A stretch of DNA of 64,000 bases from positions 196,001 to 260,000 of the forward strand of contig JAPYXD010000308.1 in NCBI GenBank assembly GCA_030998225.1, read 5' to 3'. The notes below the pieces were generated by a model. That model saw only the letters and a program-made list of their open reading frames with translations. It was not told the origin of the DNA and made no database searches. Below, in pieces: positions 31,457 through 42,920 of the stretch. This stretch comes from Diplolepis rosae. Lineage: Eukaryota; Arthropoda; Insecta; Hymenoptera; Diplolepididae. Each line of letters opens with the position of its first letter. Within the stretch, counting starts at the first letter, position 1. Position numbers and translations under genes: made by a program.

Positions 31457-32531
31457 TCTAGTGTACAACTTTACTTCCGCTGTTTTTCCTACAATTTGAG
31501 GCTTTCTCTTAAAGAGTAATTACCCATTTATGATTCAAAGTACTGTCCATCGCTAGCCACTACTTTTTTCCATCGTTATGGCAATTGCCGGATACCATCT
31601 CGAAAAAACGATGCGTTTTTTAGTCGATCAACGAATCGATCCATTTTTTGACTTCTTTATAAGAGCGGAAATACTGATGAGCCAGACTGTGTGCCATCGA
31701 TCGAAATAAATGGTGGTCGGAAGGAGCAACGCCTGTAGAGTACGGCAGGCGAGATAAGACCTCCTATTTCAGCGTTTCCAAGTATGTCTTAACCGATCTT
31801 GCGTCATGTGGCCGAGCATTGTCATGCTGGAGGATAACTTTGTCGTGTCTCTTTTGGTACTGTGGCTTTTCTCCTTCAATGCTCAGCTGAAATGCATCAA
31901 TTGCGTTCGATGCCGATCCTCTGTGATGGTTTCACTCGGTTTCAACGGCTCATAATACACCACACTGAACTGGTCTCACTAAATGCAGAGTATAACCTTG
32001 AAACCGTAAATATTTGGTCTGGTCGTCGACGTGGAGGCATGTCCGAGCATTCCCCATGATTTTCTGCGCTTAGGATTATCGTAGTGAACCCATTTTTCGT
32101 CGCCGGTCACAATGCGATGTAAAATCCCCTTCCGATTCTGTCTATGAAACAGCTGTTCACAAGCAAAGAAACGCCGTTCAACATCTCTCGGCTTCAACTC
32201 GTACGGAACCCAATTTCCTTGCATTTGAATCATTCCCATCGCTTTGAGGAGTTTCGAAATGGCTTGTTGACTCACTCCCAATGATTATGCCAATTCTTCT
32301 TGCGCTTGGAGCGAGTCTTCAGCAAGTAATACCTCCAATTCGGAAATTTTTTAAATTTTCTCTTTTCCACCGCCATGCCGGTCCTCGAAATCAAAATCAC
32401 CGATTTTAAGCTGTCATTATGTTGACAGGCATCAAGCTTACTGTGTGACATTTTTGATCTGCCTGTTTCGACCAGAACTTACCGTTGCAGCCATCTATCG
32501 GAAAACGGCGGAAGTAAAGTTGTACACCTGA
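31457..32531 (-). pseudogene. mariner (mauritiana type), complete ends, broken transposase
   Basis: The ends TCTAGTGTACAACTTTACTT and, inverted, TCAGGTGTACAACTTTACTT are flanked by TA at 31455-31456 and 32532-32533. Minus-strand blocks: GDFDFEDRHGG, SLGVSQQAISKLLKAMG, NWVPYELKPRDVERR, first Asp in VTGDEKWVHYDNPKRRKS (32120-32060), second Asp in QHDNARPH (near 31825), third Asp in VAPSDHHLFRSM (near 31715). The N-terminal helix is truncated, with stops near 32350 and 32285; a TAG replaces a Trp near 31768, and the reading frame shifts between the first and second Asp. All three Asp are present but the gene cannot be read. Confidence 0.88.
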
Positions 32532-32870
32532 TAATAAGGATCGACTTATTTCAAAAATAATTTAATCACATGATTTCCTTAATACATAGTCTTAAAATTT
32601 ACTCACACCTGATAGTTATAAACTTTTATTTTTATTTATCAATTTCACGAAAAAAACTATTATCTGCAGAATCTAATTTTTAGCTGCTTCTGCTGATACT
32701 CGTTGCTACACCTAACCTTGTAAGTCTAAAAGTCACAAGTCTAAGTTATAGCTAATTCAGAAAATTAATATCTAATTTCGTTTTCTTTTTTAATAATGCC
32801 TTAGCTGCGCGTGCTAATACTTTTTTCAAGTAGCAAATTGCGAAATTATTTCACTTAACGCCGTATGGTA
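32532..32870. other. Spacer, nothing recognised
   Basis: AT-rich DNA without supportable features. Confidence 0.4.
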
Positions 32871-32877
32871 GGCTTTA

Positions 32878-33245
32878 ACATCACCAGTTATATACGACCG
32901 CTTTATAATTAAAATAATGATTTTAACAAATTTACGGCAGAAGACAGCAATGCGTTACATTTTTCTGCATTGCTGTATTTTACGGAAAGTTTATTAAATT
33001 TATTTTTTGATTAATAAAGTGGAAATGGTAATCAAATTGGTGACGTGCGGTAGGGTCTGAAGTTACCAATTACATTACCATTTCCACTTTATTAATAAAA
33101 TAATAATTTTAACCAATTTTCCAGATAAGACAGCTAATGCGGAAAAATGCAACGCATTACTGTCTTTTCTCAAAATTTTGTTAAAATTATTATTTCATTA
33201 ATAAAGTGGTCGTATATAATTGATAACGTCAGACCCTACCACACG
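32878..33245. repeat. Two tandem 120-bp palindromes with a palindromic spacer
   Basis: 32903-33022 and 33083-33207 are each self-complementary, with ends of type CTTTATTAATNAAA and a centre AAGACAGCAATGCG. The spacer is also symmetric: TAAAGTGGAAATGGTAAT (near 33017) pairs with ATTACCATTTCCACTTTA (near 33074), and AATTGGT pairs with ACCAATT. GTGCGGTAGGGTCTGAAG (near 33046) is inverted at 33223-33242. Three levels of folding are visible. Confidence 0.75.
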
Positions 33246-33251
33246 ACTTTA

Positions 33252-33515
33252 AGGCCATGTTCTAGGTGGGCTATGTGACCAAGTCAGTCCTTGGATCGAT
33301 ATTTTTTCTTTCCACATTTAAAATTAAAAGATAAAAAAAAGCGGAAAAAAGTTGGGAAAAGTTAATAAACTAGAATTGAAAATGTGATAAACGTAGTTTA
33401 TTATTCTCTCTACCATTTCCCAAAATTTGAGAATGGTATTTTCACCAGAAAAAAAGTTATATGGGCGAAAAACAAATTGATTGCTTGGTCACGTAGCACA
33501 CCTAGTACATGGCCT
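33252..33515. mobile_element. 264-bp MITE AGGCCATGT
   Basis: AGGCCATGTTCTAGGTGGGC and, inverted, AGGCCATGTACTAGGTGTGC are flanked by TA (33250-33251, 33516-33517). The arms continue through TATGTGACCAAG. The interior ACCATTTCCCAAAATTTGAG resembles the arm of the AGGGCATG family. Confidence 0.8.
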
Positions 33516-33517
33516 TA

Positions 33518-34010
33518 ATAACCGTATATCTAATTCTGAGTACTACATAAAGCTAATGATCCTTTGCTACTAAAGCAAATCAGTCACTGCATCATCTAAA
33601 ATGCTAGCTATGATAAATAAATGTCTGCTAATGAAAATTAGCTAACGCAGCTAAATTATTTTTCTTCGTTTTTATCACATTATAAGTAAAACAATTTTGT
33701 GCTTACATTTTAATACAATTTTCCAGCTTTCCCACTTTTGAACGCAAAATTCTGACCATCAATTAAAAATCCTTTGAAAATGTGTAGTCACTACTTATCT
33801 TAATTATTAGTTATGTAAGCAAGTATCTATTCCTCTGTTGTGTAAATATTCGAAGCTTACTGCAATATACTTTTAATTGATTTGTTGTATGCCTGTGGTT
33901 TTTTGTTTCACAAAATTTTATTTACAAATTAATCTACATTTTGTCAAAAAATTACTGGGAATTGATCATTCAAAAAGCCCGCTAAAGAGATAGTCAAAAA
34001 CCTTTTTGAC
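33518..34010. other. AT-rich spacer, nothing recognised
   Basis: No gene, RNA or clear repeat supported. Confidence 0.4.
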
Positions 34011-34129
34011 GCTAAGTTGGCACCACTGTCCTCTATACTGACGTGGAGTTTGAGCGCGATCTGTCATTTAGTTTGTTCACAGTGCTCGATGTTGTCAGTT
34101 TATTTCAAGCGTGTTTCGCGATTTCTCCA

Positions 34130-34714
34130 ATGGATAAGAATATCGAACAAAGAATTTGTCTCAAATTTTGCATTGCAAATGGAATTTCGTGTGCGAAATC
34201 GCTAAAAATGTTACAGAAGGCTTACGGTGAATCGACTTTATCAAAAACACGTGCATATGAGTGTTACAGTGCATTCAAAAACAGTCGAGATGTGGTGGAA
34301 GATTTGCCTTGCTCTGGTTGGCCATCTACATCTTCAACTGGAGTTAACATCACTAAAGTGAAGGAAATGGTGACTGAAAATCGTCATTTAAGTTTAAGAG
34401 AGATAGCCGCTGAACTTTCTGTGTCTCACGAATCAATTCGTATACTTTTAAACGATTGTTTGGGTATGAAACATTCATGGATTTTGCACCACGATAACGC
34501 ACCATCTCACGAGGTTATCATTGTGAACGAATTTCTAGCCAAAAACTCAACGAATATCATCGAACAACCACCGTATTCACCAGATATGGCTACGGGCGAC
34601 TTTTTTCTCTTTCCAAAACTCAAATTACCACTTCGAGGCATCCGTTTTCTGTCGATAGAAGACATAAAAGAGAATTCGCGGCGAAAACTGAAGTCGATTC
34701 CGGAAAACGTATGA
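34130..34714 (+). pseudogene. mariner-like ORF lacking the first catalytic segment
   Basis: The ATG at 34130 opens an uninterrupted 194-codon frame: MDKNIEQRICLKFCIANGIS, a first helix-turn-helix (KMLQKAYGESTLSKTRAYE), a second one (LSLREIAAELSVSHESIRIL), then a jump from LLNDCLGMK straight to WILHHDNAPSH (second Asp) and YSPDMATGDFFLFPKLK (third Asp). About 100 codons with the first Asp are gone yet the frame is kept. The true C-terminus is lost by a frameshift near 34711, since related codons continue to about 34790. The product, if made, would be a DNA-binding protein without a complete active site. TIRs are uncertain: GTCAAAAA motifs lie near 33993 and 34845. Confidence 0.75.
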
Positions 34715-34849
34715 GAAAATGTTTTGATTATTAGATTGTTCGTTGGCATAAGTGTATTATTTCGAAAGGGGCCTACTTTGAAGGCGATAAAATAAATTCG
34801 GATGAATAATAAATAGTTTGTGTTTTATTGACCAATTCTTGGTAATTTT

Positions 34850-36610
34850 TTGACAGAATTTATATTAGCATTTATAGTTGTCTGTATATGATTTGCATCC
34901 CAATCAAGTAATGTTAATTTTATCAAATACAGCCTTTTGTAATTGTAACAGGTGGCAGCAACTAGTTACGATAGAAGTAAAAAAATTGAAATAATTACTC
35001 AAATAATTTATAAAAACATGTTTACTACTGTAGGTAAGTCAATTTACGAAAGTCTTATACGTGAACAACATAAATTCTCCAATATGAAGTAATTTCGAAA
35101 ACCTTTTTTTGATTCAATTACTTTCTTCAAATTTAGATTTCAATTAGGAATGTAAAATAAATAGGAATTTCTAGATATGTTTGCCCAAAAGTTGTTCAAA
35201 GATTTTTTGGTTTAATAACAAAGAAGAATTTAAAATTTAAGAAATAATTGGTGTGTCTAATTGGTCTTTTTTAAAAAATTAGTAATGTAGAAATATTTTT
35301 CATCCTTGAATATCAACCTGGTTTGATTTAATAGAGTTAGAATTTTATAATTTGACTTCATTTGTATATCACAACAACAATGGGAAATGATGCTGAATTT
35401 TTCTTCATGGAAGATGTGGATATACCAGGAATGATGAAGAAATGTGCAAAAGGTGCTGATCGTCTTGTCGATAAGGGTGGAAAATGGCACTTAGTGAACA
35501 GGGAGCCACTCTGCGTTCACTCGGTAGGTAATGAAGCGGGTGAACACAGCTGGTGGTATCTCAGTTTTCTAAGGGCGCTGTCAACGCGACGCGTTTATCT
35601 GACAACTTCTTGTTTGAACTCCTTACCAGACATTGCAACTTCCTTGTCAAGAATTAAAAAGCATCCTTGTCTTTGAGAGACGTCTTCAGTTCTTAAAAAT
35701 ATAGTGTTCTAATTGAACATGGTATTTTCCTTTCATTATTGGATTATAGAGAAATGGCGTTGTTTTAGCGTTCAAGAATAATATATGTTTTTTTTTTCAA
35801 GATAGTTTTTACAAGACTAAAAATTGTAGTTAAAATAATATTTCAAAGATAAGAAGAGATATCACGTATTTATGTATAATAACAATGTATATGGACGTTT
35901 CCAAGTAAAGTGTTATTTTTCTGTCACTGGGCTTTAGACGGAATTTTCTACTTGAAACACAAGTTATATTGTGTTAAAATTTACAGACACCCTGAAAGTG
36001 AACCCAAGCTCAAAGATATATAACCTATAACAACTGGACAGAATAAGAAAAATACAACATAATATAATTAAGCAGACCATAGGCTACTTAAATCCACCTA
36101 ATTCAAAATCCTTTCGATTTCTCATTATATTTATGCGTTGGATAGACATTATAAAAAAAATTGGGAATTTGGAATTTCTTCAAAAACCTGACGAACTGTC
36201 ACTGTACTTTACTCTAAGGCTATTCAAAGCACACTTTTCCATGCTTATGGAAAAGCAACACTACCTATGTTGAGCCGAATAACTTTACTATAGATAAAGT
36301 CAATATCGTGCTGAGCACGAAAGTTTTGTCCAATTTAGGGGCGTAGCCGCCACTTGCAGCTGTAACTATTGCGAGCATCAAGATAAGAGAAAATTTTTTA
36401 CTGACTTTCCTTCATTTCGGCATCAGAAAAACGTTCCCGAAAGGAAAATGATGTACTTCAGAAAATGATTGATCTCAAACAACAATAAGTTTGATATTCA
36501 AATTTCGAATGTTGCAGAATAAATTTTTAAAAAATTTTTCCGTGCACTGAGTATATTTTTTTAATTATACAAGATAATAATTCATACAATATTGAAAAAT
36601 ATATAAATAT
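34850..36610. other. Mostly AT-rich; one coding-like frame of unknown nature
   Basis: 35380-35676 (+) holds an ATG frame starting MGNDAEFFFMEDVDIPGMMK with GGKWHLVNREPLCVHS before a GTAGGT (35523) that could be a donor. Its composition is more protein-like than its surroundings, but no family is recognised. The rest shows no supportable feature. Confidence 0.3.
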
Positions 36611-36621
36611 ATTAGTGACTG

Positions 36622-37030
36622 CGATGACACCTGTCGGTAAAGTATCCTATCTGATACCGAGACTTGTGTCTTGATAAAGTAGACAGTGACGTTTCAACTC
36701 TACCATAAAAGTTTCAAAATTATTAAATGTTGAAACGCAATATAAGGAGGTCTTCCTGTGGAGAATGGGATGTCGGACGCCTGTGTAGATCAGTTGGTTA
36801 GAGCAGTCGACCGGCAATCGAAAGACCCGGACTCAAATCCCGGCACAGTCGAAAGTATTTCTTTTTCCACGGAATGATTTTAAATTATTTGAAAATTATT
36901 AATTGCTTCCCATGATTTAAGAGTTGAAATTGTCTGCAAGAACACCTGTCGAGAAAGTATGCTATCTGATACCGAGACTTATGCCCTTATAAAGTAAACA
37001 GTGACATTTCAACTTTACCATAAAAATTGT
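36622..37030 (+). repeat. Direct repeat of about 88 bp bracketing a tRNA-like SINE
   Basis: 36630-36715 and 36941-37028 match with few changes; both contain CTATCTGATACCGAGACTT and the pattern CAGTGAC-TTTCAACT-TACCATAAAA. The tRNA-like unit lies between them. Either the SINE includes this 5' segment and was partly duplicated, or it inserted within a tandem repeat. Confidence 0.7.
36735..36900 (+). repeat. tRNA-derived SINE, copy 1
   Basis: TAGATCAGTTGGTTAGAGC (A box region, from 36786) and CTCAAATCCCGGC (B box, near 36832) are placed as in a tRNA. The acceptor-like arms CTGTG/CACAG pair. The upstream block AGGTCTTCCTGTGGAG-A-GGGATGTCGG is shared with copy 2, so the repeat begins 5' of the tRNA-like part. 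The anticodon loop has C instead of U before the would-be anticodon, against a functional tRNA. Confidence 0.75.
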
Positions 37031-37164
37031 ACACATGCTCAAAGGTATTTTTTTTGTTTTTTCTATTTGTCAGGGGAGATGGAGAATGCATTCACGCACG
37101 TTGTGCTGGACTCGGCCGAAGTAATAACCACTAAACTCAAAACTCCCTTGCTTTTCCAACATCT

Positions 37165-37206
37165 CATGACCCTGGAACTGCGTAAACTTTAAACTTCAGG
37201 GTCATG
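37165..37206. repeat. 10-bp perfect hairpin
   Basis: CATGACCCTG (37165-37174) and CAGGGTCATG (37197-37206) are exact inverse copies around a 22-nt loop, immediately beyond the 3' limit of the LINE gag frame. Its role is unknown. Confidence 0.5.
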
Positions 37207-37278
37207 CTCTATATATATACTCTACGTCGAGCCTCGGCGTTCCCATCTAATGCCTGCTCGGCTTCATACGTGGTCTCT

Positions 37279-38640
37279 CTAAGGCTTCCTCTTTAGGGCT
37301 GCCTCCCGTAAATTCACGCAACGCATTGTTCCCGGGATATGGTTGTTCCGGGGCTTATCTTCTTTAGCGAAGCAACGGTAGTACTGCGGTTTCCTTGTGC
37401 AGGACTTCGCAGCGTGCCCCTTTTCGTCGCAACTCCAGCATCTCCTGCTTTGGCTGGGCCCCCGGCAGTTCTCCGCCATGTGGACAAAGCCAAAACAGCG
37501 GTAACACCGATTCACCTCCATCTTTCGACGGATCCTGCAGGAGAAAGCATTTTACAGTATCTTCGACATCCTTGGCTACAATGATGGGTTCTATATCCGC
37601 GATCTCCAACCTCGATCCTGGGGATGAGGTGGCGGACAGTCCCAATAGCATCAATAACCTCTTTTAAGGGGGTATCTAGCCGCCCTCTGCCTTCTTTGGA
37701 ACATTTCAGTTACACCAGCAGGTCCTTAGAGCGCGTGTCTCTAATTCACTTCTTCCGGAGGTTCTTCCTGGCTGGGACTTCTACCCATTCCTCTTTCTTT
37801 GTGGAGGCTTTAGACCTCTTCACCTCCGGCTTCTTGGCTGCAGTGTCTTGCGGGCTCAAGGTTTGCACTCTCGGCCATTTCCGCAAGTTCGGTGTACTGC
37901 TCACTACAGTTTATGGGGCTGTCTGTCAGCCTTCGTCCCTGACGCTCTTAACACTTTGAGCCTATGCTAGTTTCACCTCCCTACCAAGAGCCCTTCCCAG
38001 CTGATGTTGAAATGATTCGGCCCAGCCCACCATGTATTTGGTATTTTTGCGGAGTTGCTTTAATTCGTGCAAGAACTCCACGATACTCTCTCTAATTGTA
38101 AGGAACATGTTTTTTTATCCTGCAAAATTCATCCATCTTCTGGACCATTTCCTCAATCGTGGAAATGCGTTTCATCGCAATCTGAAGCGTCTCGTACAGG
38201 CAGTCCTTCTGCCACCTCGCGTCTGACTTCGCAAAGCAATTAGGCACCACCGATACTTCCAACTTCCCTCCGAAAAATTTCTCGCACATACTTTTATTCA
38301 AATTATTTCTCTCCATATTATTCTCACGATTAATTAGGGGAGTATAAGGTCTGTATACTCCAGGAGGCGACCTAGTTTCCTAGAGACTTCCTAGAAAACA
38401 CCACTCCCTGGTGCCATACAGCCCTTTTCACGGTCATTAGCACCTTGATTTGGGGGTTATTACTTCAGGACAATCCCTGGAACATTGCCCGTGACTGCTT
38501 ATTTAGTGTGTATCCGTATTCAGCAAAATCCCCCGGTACAAAGCCCCTCTATTCGCAACCCGAGGACGCGCTCAGTCGCCTGTTCTAGGGCCCCCTGCTC
38601 GGTTCCCGAAGAAACCAATACAGGGCCGGGTGCTCAAAGG
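37279..38640 (-). pseudogene. R1-clade LINE, 5' UTR and gag (ORF1) remains
   Basis: The minus strand starts with a GC-richer leader (38640-38320), then ATG at 38316 (MERNNLNKSMCEKFFGGKLE), and ends with the gag zinc knuckles at 37521-37280. CYRCFGFVHMAENC and CWSCDEKGHAAKSC both fit C-X2-C-X4-H-X4-C; the third knuckle (DKPRNNHIPGTMRC) has a Tyr in place of its first Cys. EIADIEPIIVAKDVEDTVKC at 37600-37540 is the preceding conserved gag block. At least one frameshift and stops separate these parts. No reverse transcriptase follows, so only the 5' end of the element is here. A mariner abuts the 5' side. Confidence 0.75.
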
Positions 38641-38661
38641 TACTGACCAACAGAAAAAATA

Positions 38662-39713
38662 ACAAATCACTCAATAAGTTCGTAGGATGACATATAGTTG
38701 GCGCCACTATTGATAAATCCATATGATTTTCAGGAAGTACCAACCTGACCAATCTGACGTTTATTTCACACGTTACAATGGTTTTTGTGATGTGACTTTT
38801 GTAATTTTCAAAACAATGGGATAATCTGAAATTCGGGTGTTAATAAAGCATTGCTTTTTAATGGGAAAAAATACCTTTCAAGCAAAGCAATAGCTTGACA
38901 AGTGTTTACCGGACTCTGTTTCATCGAGACAAATGGTTGAGAAGTGGTTCGCTGATTTTAAACGTGGCCGTACAAACACCGATGATGCTGAACGCTCTGG
39001 TCGCCCAAATTCGGCAGTTGTTCCAGAAAACACAAAAAAAAAGTCCACAAAATGGTTTTGGTCGATCGTAAATTGAAGTTGCGTGAGATAGCTGACACCT
39101 TAAATACATCAGAAGGCAGTGTATTCACCATATTGCATGAACATTTGAGCATGAGAAAGCTTTGTTCAAAATGGGTACCGCTTTTTCTCGTAGTCGATCA
39201 AACACAACAACGCGTCGACGATTGAGAGTGCTTTTCGGAGCTGTTTCAGCGCAATAAAAAGGATTTTTTCATGCCGTATGTGACAATGAATGACACGTAG
39301 ATCGATCACTACACTCCAGAGTCAAATTGGCTGTCAACTGAGTAGACAGCAAGGGGTGAAACCGTCCAAAAGCGAACGAAAACGCAAATGTTAGCTGGAA
39401 AGGTTTTGGCTTCCGTATTTTGGGATGCGCACGGTATTTTATTCATCGATTACCTTGAAAAATGCAGAACCATCAATAGGAATGCAGAAGAAAAAAGTGC
39501 TCTTTCACCAAGACAATGCACCGTGTCACAAGTCGATCGCAACAATGGCAAAAATGCACGAATTGCACTTTGAATTGCTTCTCCACCTAAAAAGAATGCT
39601 CCAGGGTAAGAGATTTGGCTCCAACGAAGAAGGAGATTATGTTGATGAATGAAGTCGAATTTCTCCTAAAAGTTGTTTTATTGGTCATCCTACGAGCTTA
39701 TCAAGTGATGTGT
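38662..39713 (+). pseudogene. mariner (irritans type), full length, broken
   Basis: The ends ACAAATCACTCAATAAGTTC and, inverted, ACACATCACTTGATAAGCTC sit inside TA (38660-38661, 39714-39715). Plus-strand blocks: VEKWFADFKRGRTNTDDAER, LKLREIADTLNTSEGSVF, LHEHLSMRKLCSKWVP, YVTMNDT-stop-IDHYTPES (first Asp near 39290; Asn-Asp for the usual Asp-Glu, and a stop for the Trp), VLASVFWDAHGILFIDYLEK, FHQDNAPCHKS (second Asp). Then the text passes to LLLHLKRMLQGKRF, so the stretch with the third Asp is deleted. The Himar-like block order defines the irritans subfamily. Confidence 0.85.
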
Positions 39714-39744
39714 TATATTGTAATATGTATTTAGGATATAGAAA

Positions 39745-39795
39745 ATAACATAAACACATAAATACACATAAACACACATACACATACACATAAAT
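39745..39795. repeat. ACACATAA-type microsatellite
   Basis: AAACACATAAATACACATAA and neighbouring text repeat ACACATAA/ACACAT units over about 50 bp, just outside the mariner. Confidence 0.8.
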
Positions 39796-39804
39796 ATTTT
39801 TTAA

Positions 39805-39900
39805 GGGCATGTGATACTTAGGAAATTAGCAAATTCTATTGACTTTGGTCTTTACATGTTTGTGTCTACAATACATAAAAATTTTTTTGTCAGAAGGCTC
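39805..39900 (+). repeat. Arm fragment of the AGGGCATGTGATA family
   Basis: AGGGCATGTGATACTTAGGA followed by CATGTTTGTGTCTACAATAC matches the terminal arm of the element ending at 42920. Confidence 0.65.
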
Positions 39901-40215
39901 CGTTATTCAAACCGACACTAGTACTCATTTTTATATTGACACCACCGCAGAAATGTCATATAATGAACGTTTTCATATAATCACTGAATTGAATAAATTC
40001 ATATGATCACTGAATGTTGTATATCGACGCATAACTTTATGAAACAAAATCGTCACGAGTTTAACCACTAGCCGCGTTCTTTATGAGAATTAGCGGGAAC
40101 TCGAGCATTGACTTGACCATCCCAGATGGTCAACTTGATCGTCTCAGAAAGGTCAGCATGAGTGAAAACAAGATGTTCAACATGACTTTCCCACAAGATC
40201 GACTTGTTGGTTATC

Positions 40216-41152
40216 CTAATAGTCATCCTGCTTCTCTGCGGATTTAGTTCCAGGCAGCTCGTAGTTTGTTTCCGTAATTACTCCCAGAGTCGATTTTTTT
40301 TTGAGATAGCTACTTGAAGAGGTCCTGAATGACCTAGAAATTTGTAGAACAGATAGATTGCCAAATCGATCGAGTGTTTTCAGCACTGAAGTCGGCTTTT
40401 CTTTATGCCTTGCCTCGTGCAACAAAGAATCACCCTTTGAGCGGCTAAATCTCTGCCGCACAGCAACCCCCGACGACCTAGCAGACTTTGCCCAACCAAG
40501 CTCATCTGTGAGCCTGGTTTCTTCAAGATGTCCGAAGCAGAGTTTTCGAGTTGCTCACTAATGAGCAAAAAATCGGCCCTCCTCTCCGTGGCAGTCTGCA
40601 TCAGAAGGTCCTGGGCTTTCTTCCTTCTCCCGAGGTTGAGCTGTAGAAATTCCACTTTCCACCCCTTAGCCTCTGGAGCTCGGCCCTAAATACCGGGCAA
40701 GTACCGCTCCCCGAAGCATAGGCGACATCTTTTTCGTCTCTATCAGCACAGGTCAGGCACCTAGGGGGAGCCTTGCACTTCTTGGCCACGTGCGACGCGC
40801 CCCCACACCTCTAGCAGGCATCCTTCCTGCCTGGAAGCGCGCAGCCGCGCAACACATGGCCATATCCCTGGCACCTGACGACCGGGCTAACTCGACATGC
40901 TCGCGAATGCAGCAGTTCACCTACCCCGCCCTTGGCCTACCGAGCCCGAGAAAGCTCCGAGCGTCAGCCTCGGTTAGACGTACCACCGCAGGCTGCATAC
41001 CGCCGAAGCGCTTTTACAGCCTGCACTGGTCCCCGAGGTCTGGCTTCGGGGGTCTTTCCCTTGTTCATAGGTTCCTGCGCAGAGGACACGTATCCTGATT
41101 CATCGGCTTGAGCCGAGAATTTATACACTCTTTTCACGGGTTTACCAGGCAT
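40216..41152 (-). pseudogene. R1-type LINE fragment: gag zinc knuckles and endonuclease start
   Basis: Minus-strand blocks in order: RLTEADARSFLGLGR (near 40970), RCQGYGHVLRGC then CGGASHVAKKC and CLTCADRDE...GTCPVF (40910-40690) as three zinc-knuckle remains; then, overlapping in another frame, the start of the apurinic-type endonuclease ORF: EFLQLNLGRRKKAQDLL and ADFLLISEQ (40655-40560). Overlapping gag and pol is normal for R1-clade elements. Frameshifts and stops follow, and no reverse transcriptase is present. It differs from the gag at 37279, so it is a separate element. Confidence 0.7.
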
Positions 41153-41494
41153 GTATTGTTTTAAACTGCTTTACCCTCTAAATTTTATCATCGTCTCCTC
41201 AACTAATTAGTATTTCCCTGTCCTCCAATAACAGAATCTTGTTGACTCTGTTTCTGTTCCGCAATATAGATTTGTTTCTTCTATAATAAGATTTACAAGA
41301 TAAGGAAGAAATAAGCAAGAGAATTGGTGATGCTACATTGTCAGGAGTATTAGGCCCGGACTCTTGCATAAATGGAGCATCTGATCTAAAATTTTCCACC
41401 GCAAATTAATCGACTATTAACCTTTATACTCAATTTTTTTCATAATTTTAAAAGGTGTGAACGGTATTAAAAAGACCGAAAAACTGCGAGATTA

Positions 41495-42920
41495 AGGGCA
41501 TGTTATATATACTTGAAATAAATAGCAAGTTTATGGGAACAATTTAGTCTAGTTTCAAAATGTTTGTGTGAAAAATACGTTAAATTTTGTTTTTAAGCAG
41601 TTAAAAAAAAATTTTTCGATATACAGAAGAACTCTTCATTGCAAAATTTAGTATTATTATATTTATTTTTACTAAAAGTCAATAGGCAATGAGGATATGA
41701 TGTTAGTTTTTTAGAAATTACTATTTTGAATATCAAACTGTGGAGTTACTAATAATATTAGATAAAATGGTGAAATAATTGTACTTGTGTCTGAAAACAA
41801 AAGCAAGTTTTATTTCCTGAAATAGTAATATCGTGATCGACACATCGAACGAATTATATTGGAGTAAGCTCAATAAATATTTCATTAATTTTAAAAACAG
41901 AATGTTAAGTTTCCAAAAGGCAATAGTAAAGTAACATCTTTTGTCTAACTGAATTACCATAGTCTTTTAGAGATAGTGGAATAATATTTATAATTTTTCC
42001 TATTGAAAATAGAGAATAATTGCAACTCCATAATAAAAAAAATTCAGTCATTCGTAAATTTACCATAGTTCTTATTATATTTTGTGAGCTACATAGAGAG
42101 TATTTATAAACACAGTTACATACTTTCATACGCATACACGTATCAACGTATCAATATAAATAGCAAACATACCAATACACGCTTAGATACTAATTTAACA
42201 CAATTTAACCTAACCACACAACGCACACATTCATAAACGTACCGCAGTAATATGACACTTGCAATATAGCAACTTCGTTATATACTGAATTGTGAAAACT
42301 TTTGCGATTTGTGAGAAGAAGATCAGTAGTACCTCTGTAAGCAAAAATCGTAAGTTATAAAGCCGCCACATTCAAATGTAAAAAAATATATTACTATATT
42401 GGGTACCGACAAATAATCAAAACGAGCTCATAGAGCGATTCTCGGGTAATATCGGAAATGTTCGGCGTATCTGACGTCACTCGGCAGTGCATTTTCAATG
42501 GGAGTTTTGGCAACGTACCATTCCAATATATGAAGTATTCGATTGCAAAATATTCAAGTCTTTCTCTCTTTATTGTTCATTACTATTGCACTATATTTAC
42601 AATTGGTTCAGAAAAAGTATTTCTTCCTATCACTATGATTAATAAAACTGAATTTATTACTATATCCTCGCTTCCTATTGACTTTTAGTAAAAATAAATA
42701 TAATAATACTAGATTTTACAATGAAGAGTTTCTCCGTGTATATTTTGCTAAAACTGAAGTTGTTTTCAATTTTGAAACCAAATCTGGTCTATCTACGCCC
42801 GTTTTAATCTTCTCTACCATTTCCTAAATTTTGAATAGAAAATTTTATGTACTTTAGACACAAACATGTAGGAACCTAAGATCAATCAAATTTACTAATT
42901 TACTCAATATCACATGCCCT
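41495..42920. mobile_element. AGGGCATGT TIR element, outer member of a nested pair
   Basis: AGGGCATGTTATAT on the left and, inverted, AGGGCATGTGATAT on the right are flanked by TA (41493-41494, 42921-42922). The outer arms (41495-41633 and 42739-42920) carry TGTTTGTGT and, on the right only, AAATGGTAGAGAAGATTAAA. The middle is a different TIR element. Confidence 0.75.
41634..42738. mobile_element. CACGGAGAAACTC TIR element, inner member
   Basis: The right end, inverted, reads CACGGAGAAACTCTTCATTG; the left end is the slightly altered CAGAAGAACTCTTCATTG. Arms match through TTTTTACTAAAAGTCAATAG. TA lies on both sides (41632-41633, 42739-42740). No transposase is recognised. A 0.69-kb part is duplicated at 54265-54953, and a short split copy is at 30462. 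Confidence 0.75.
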
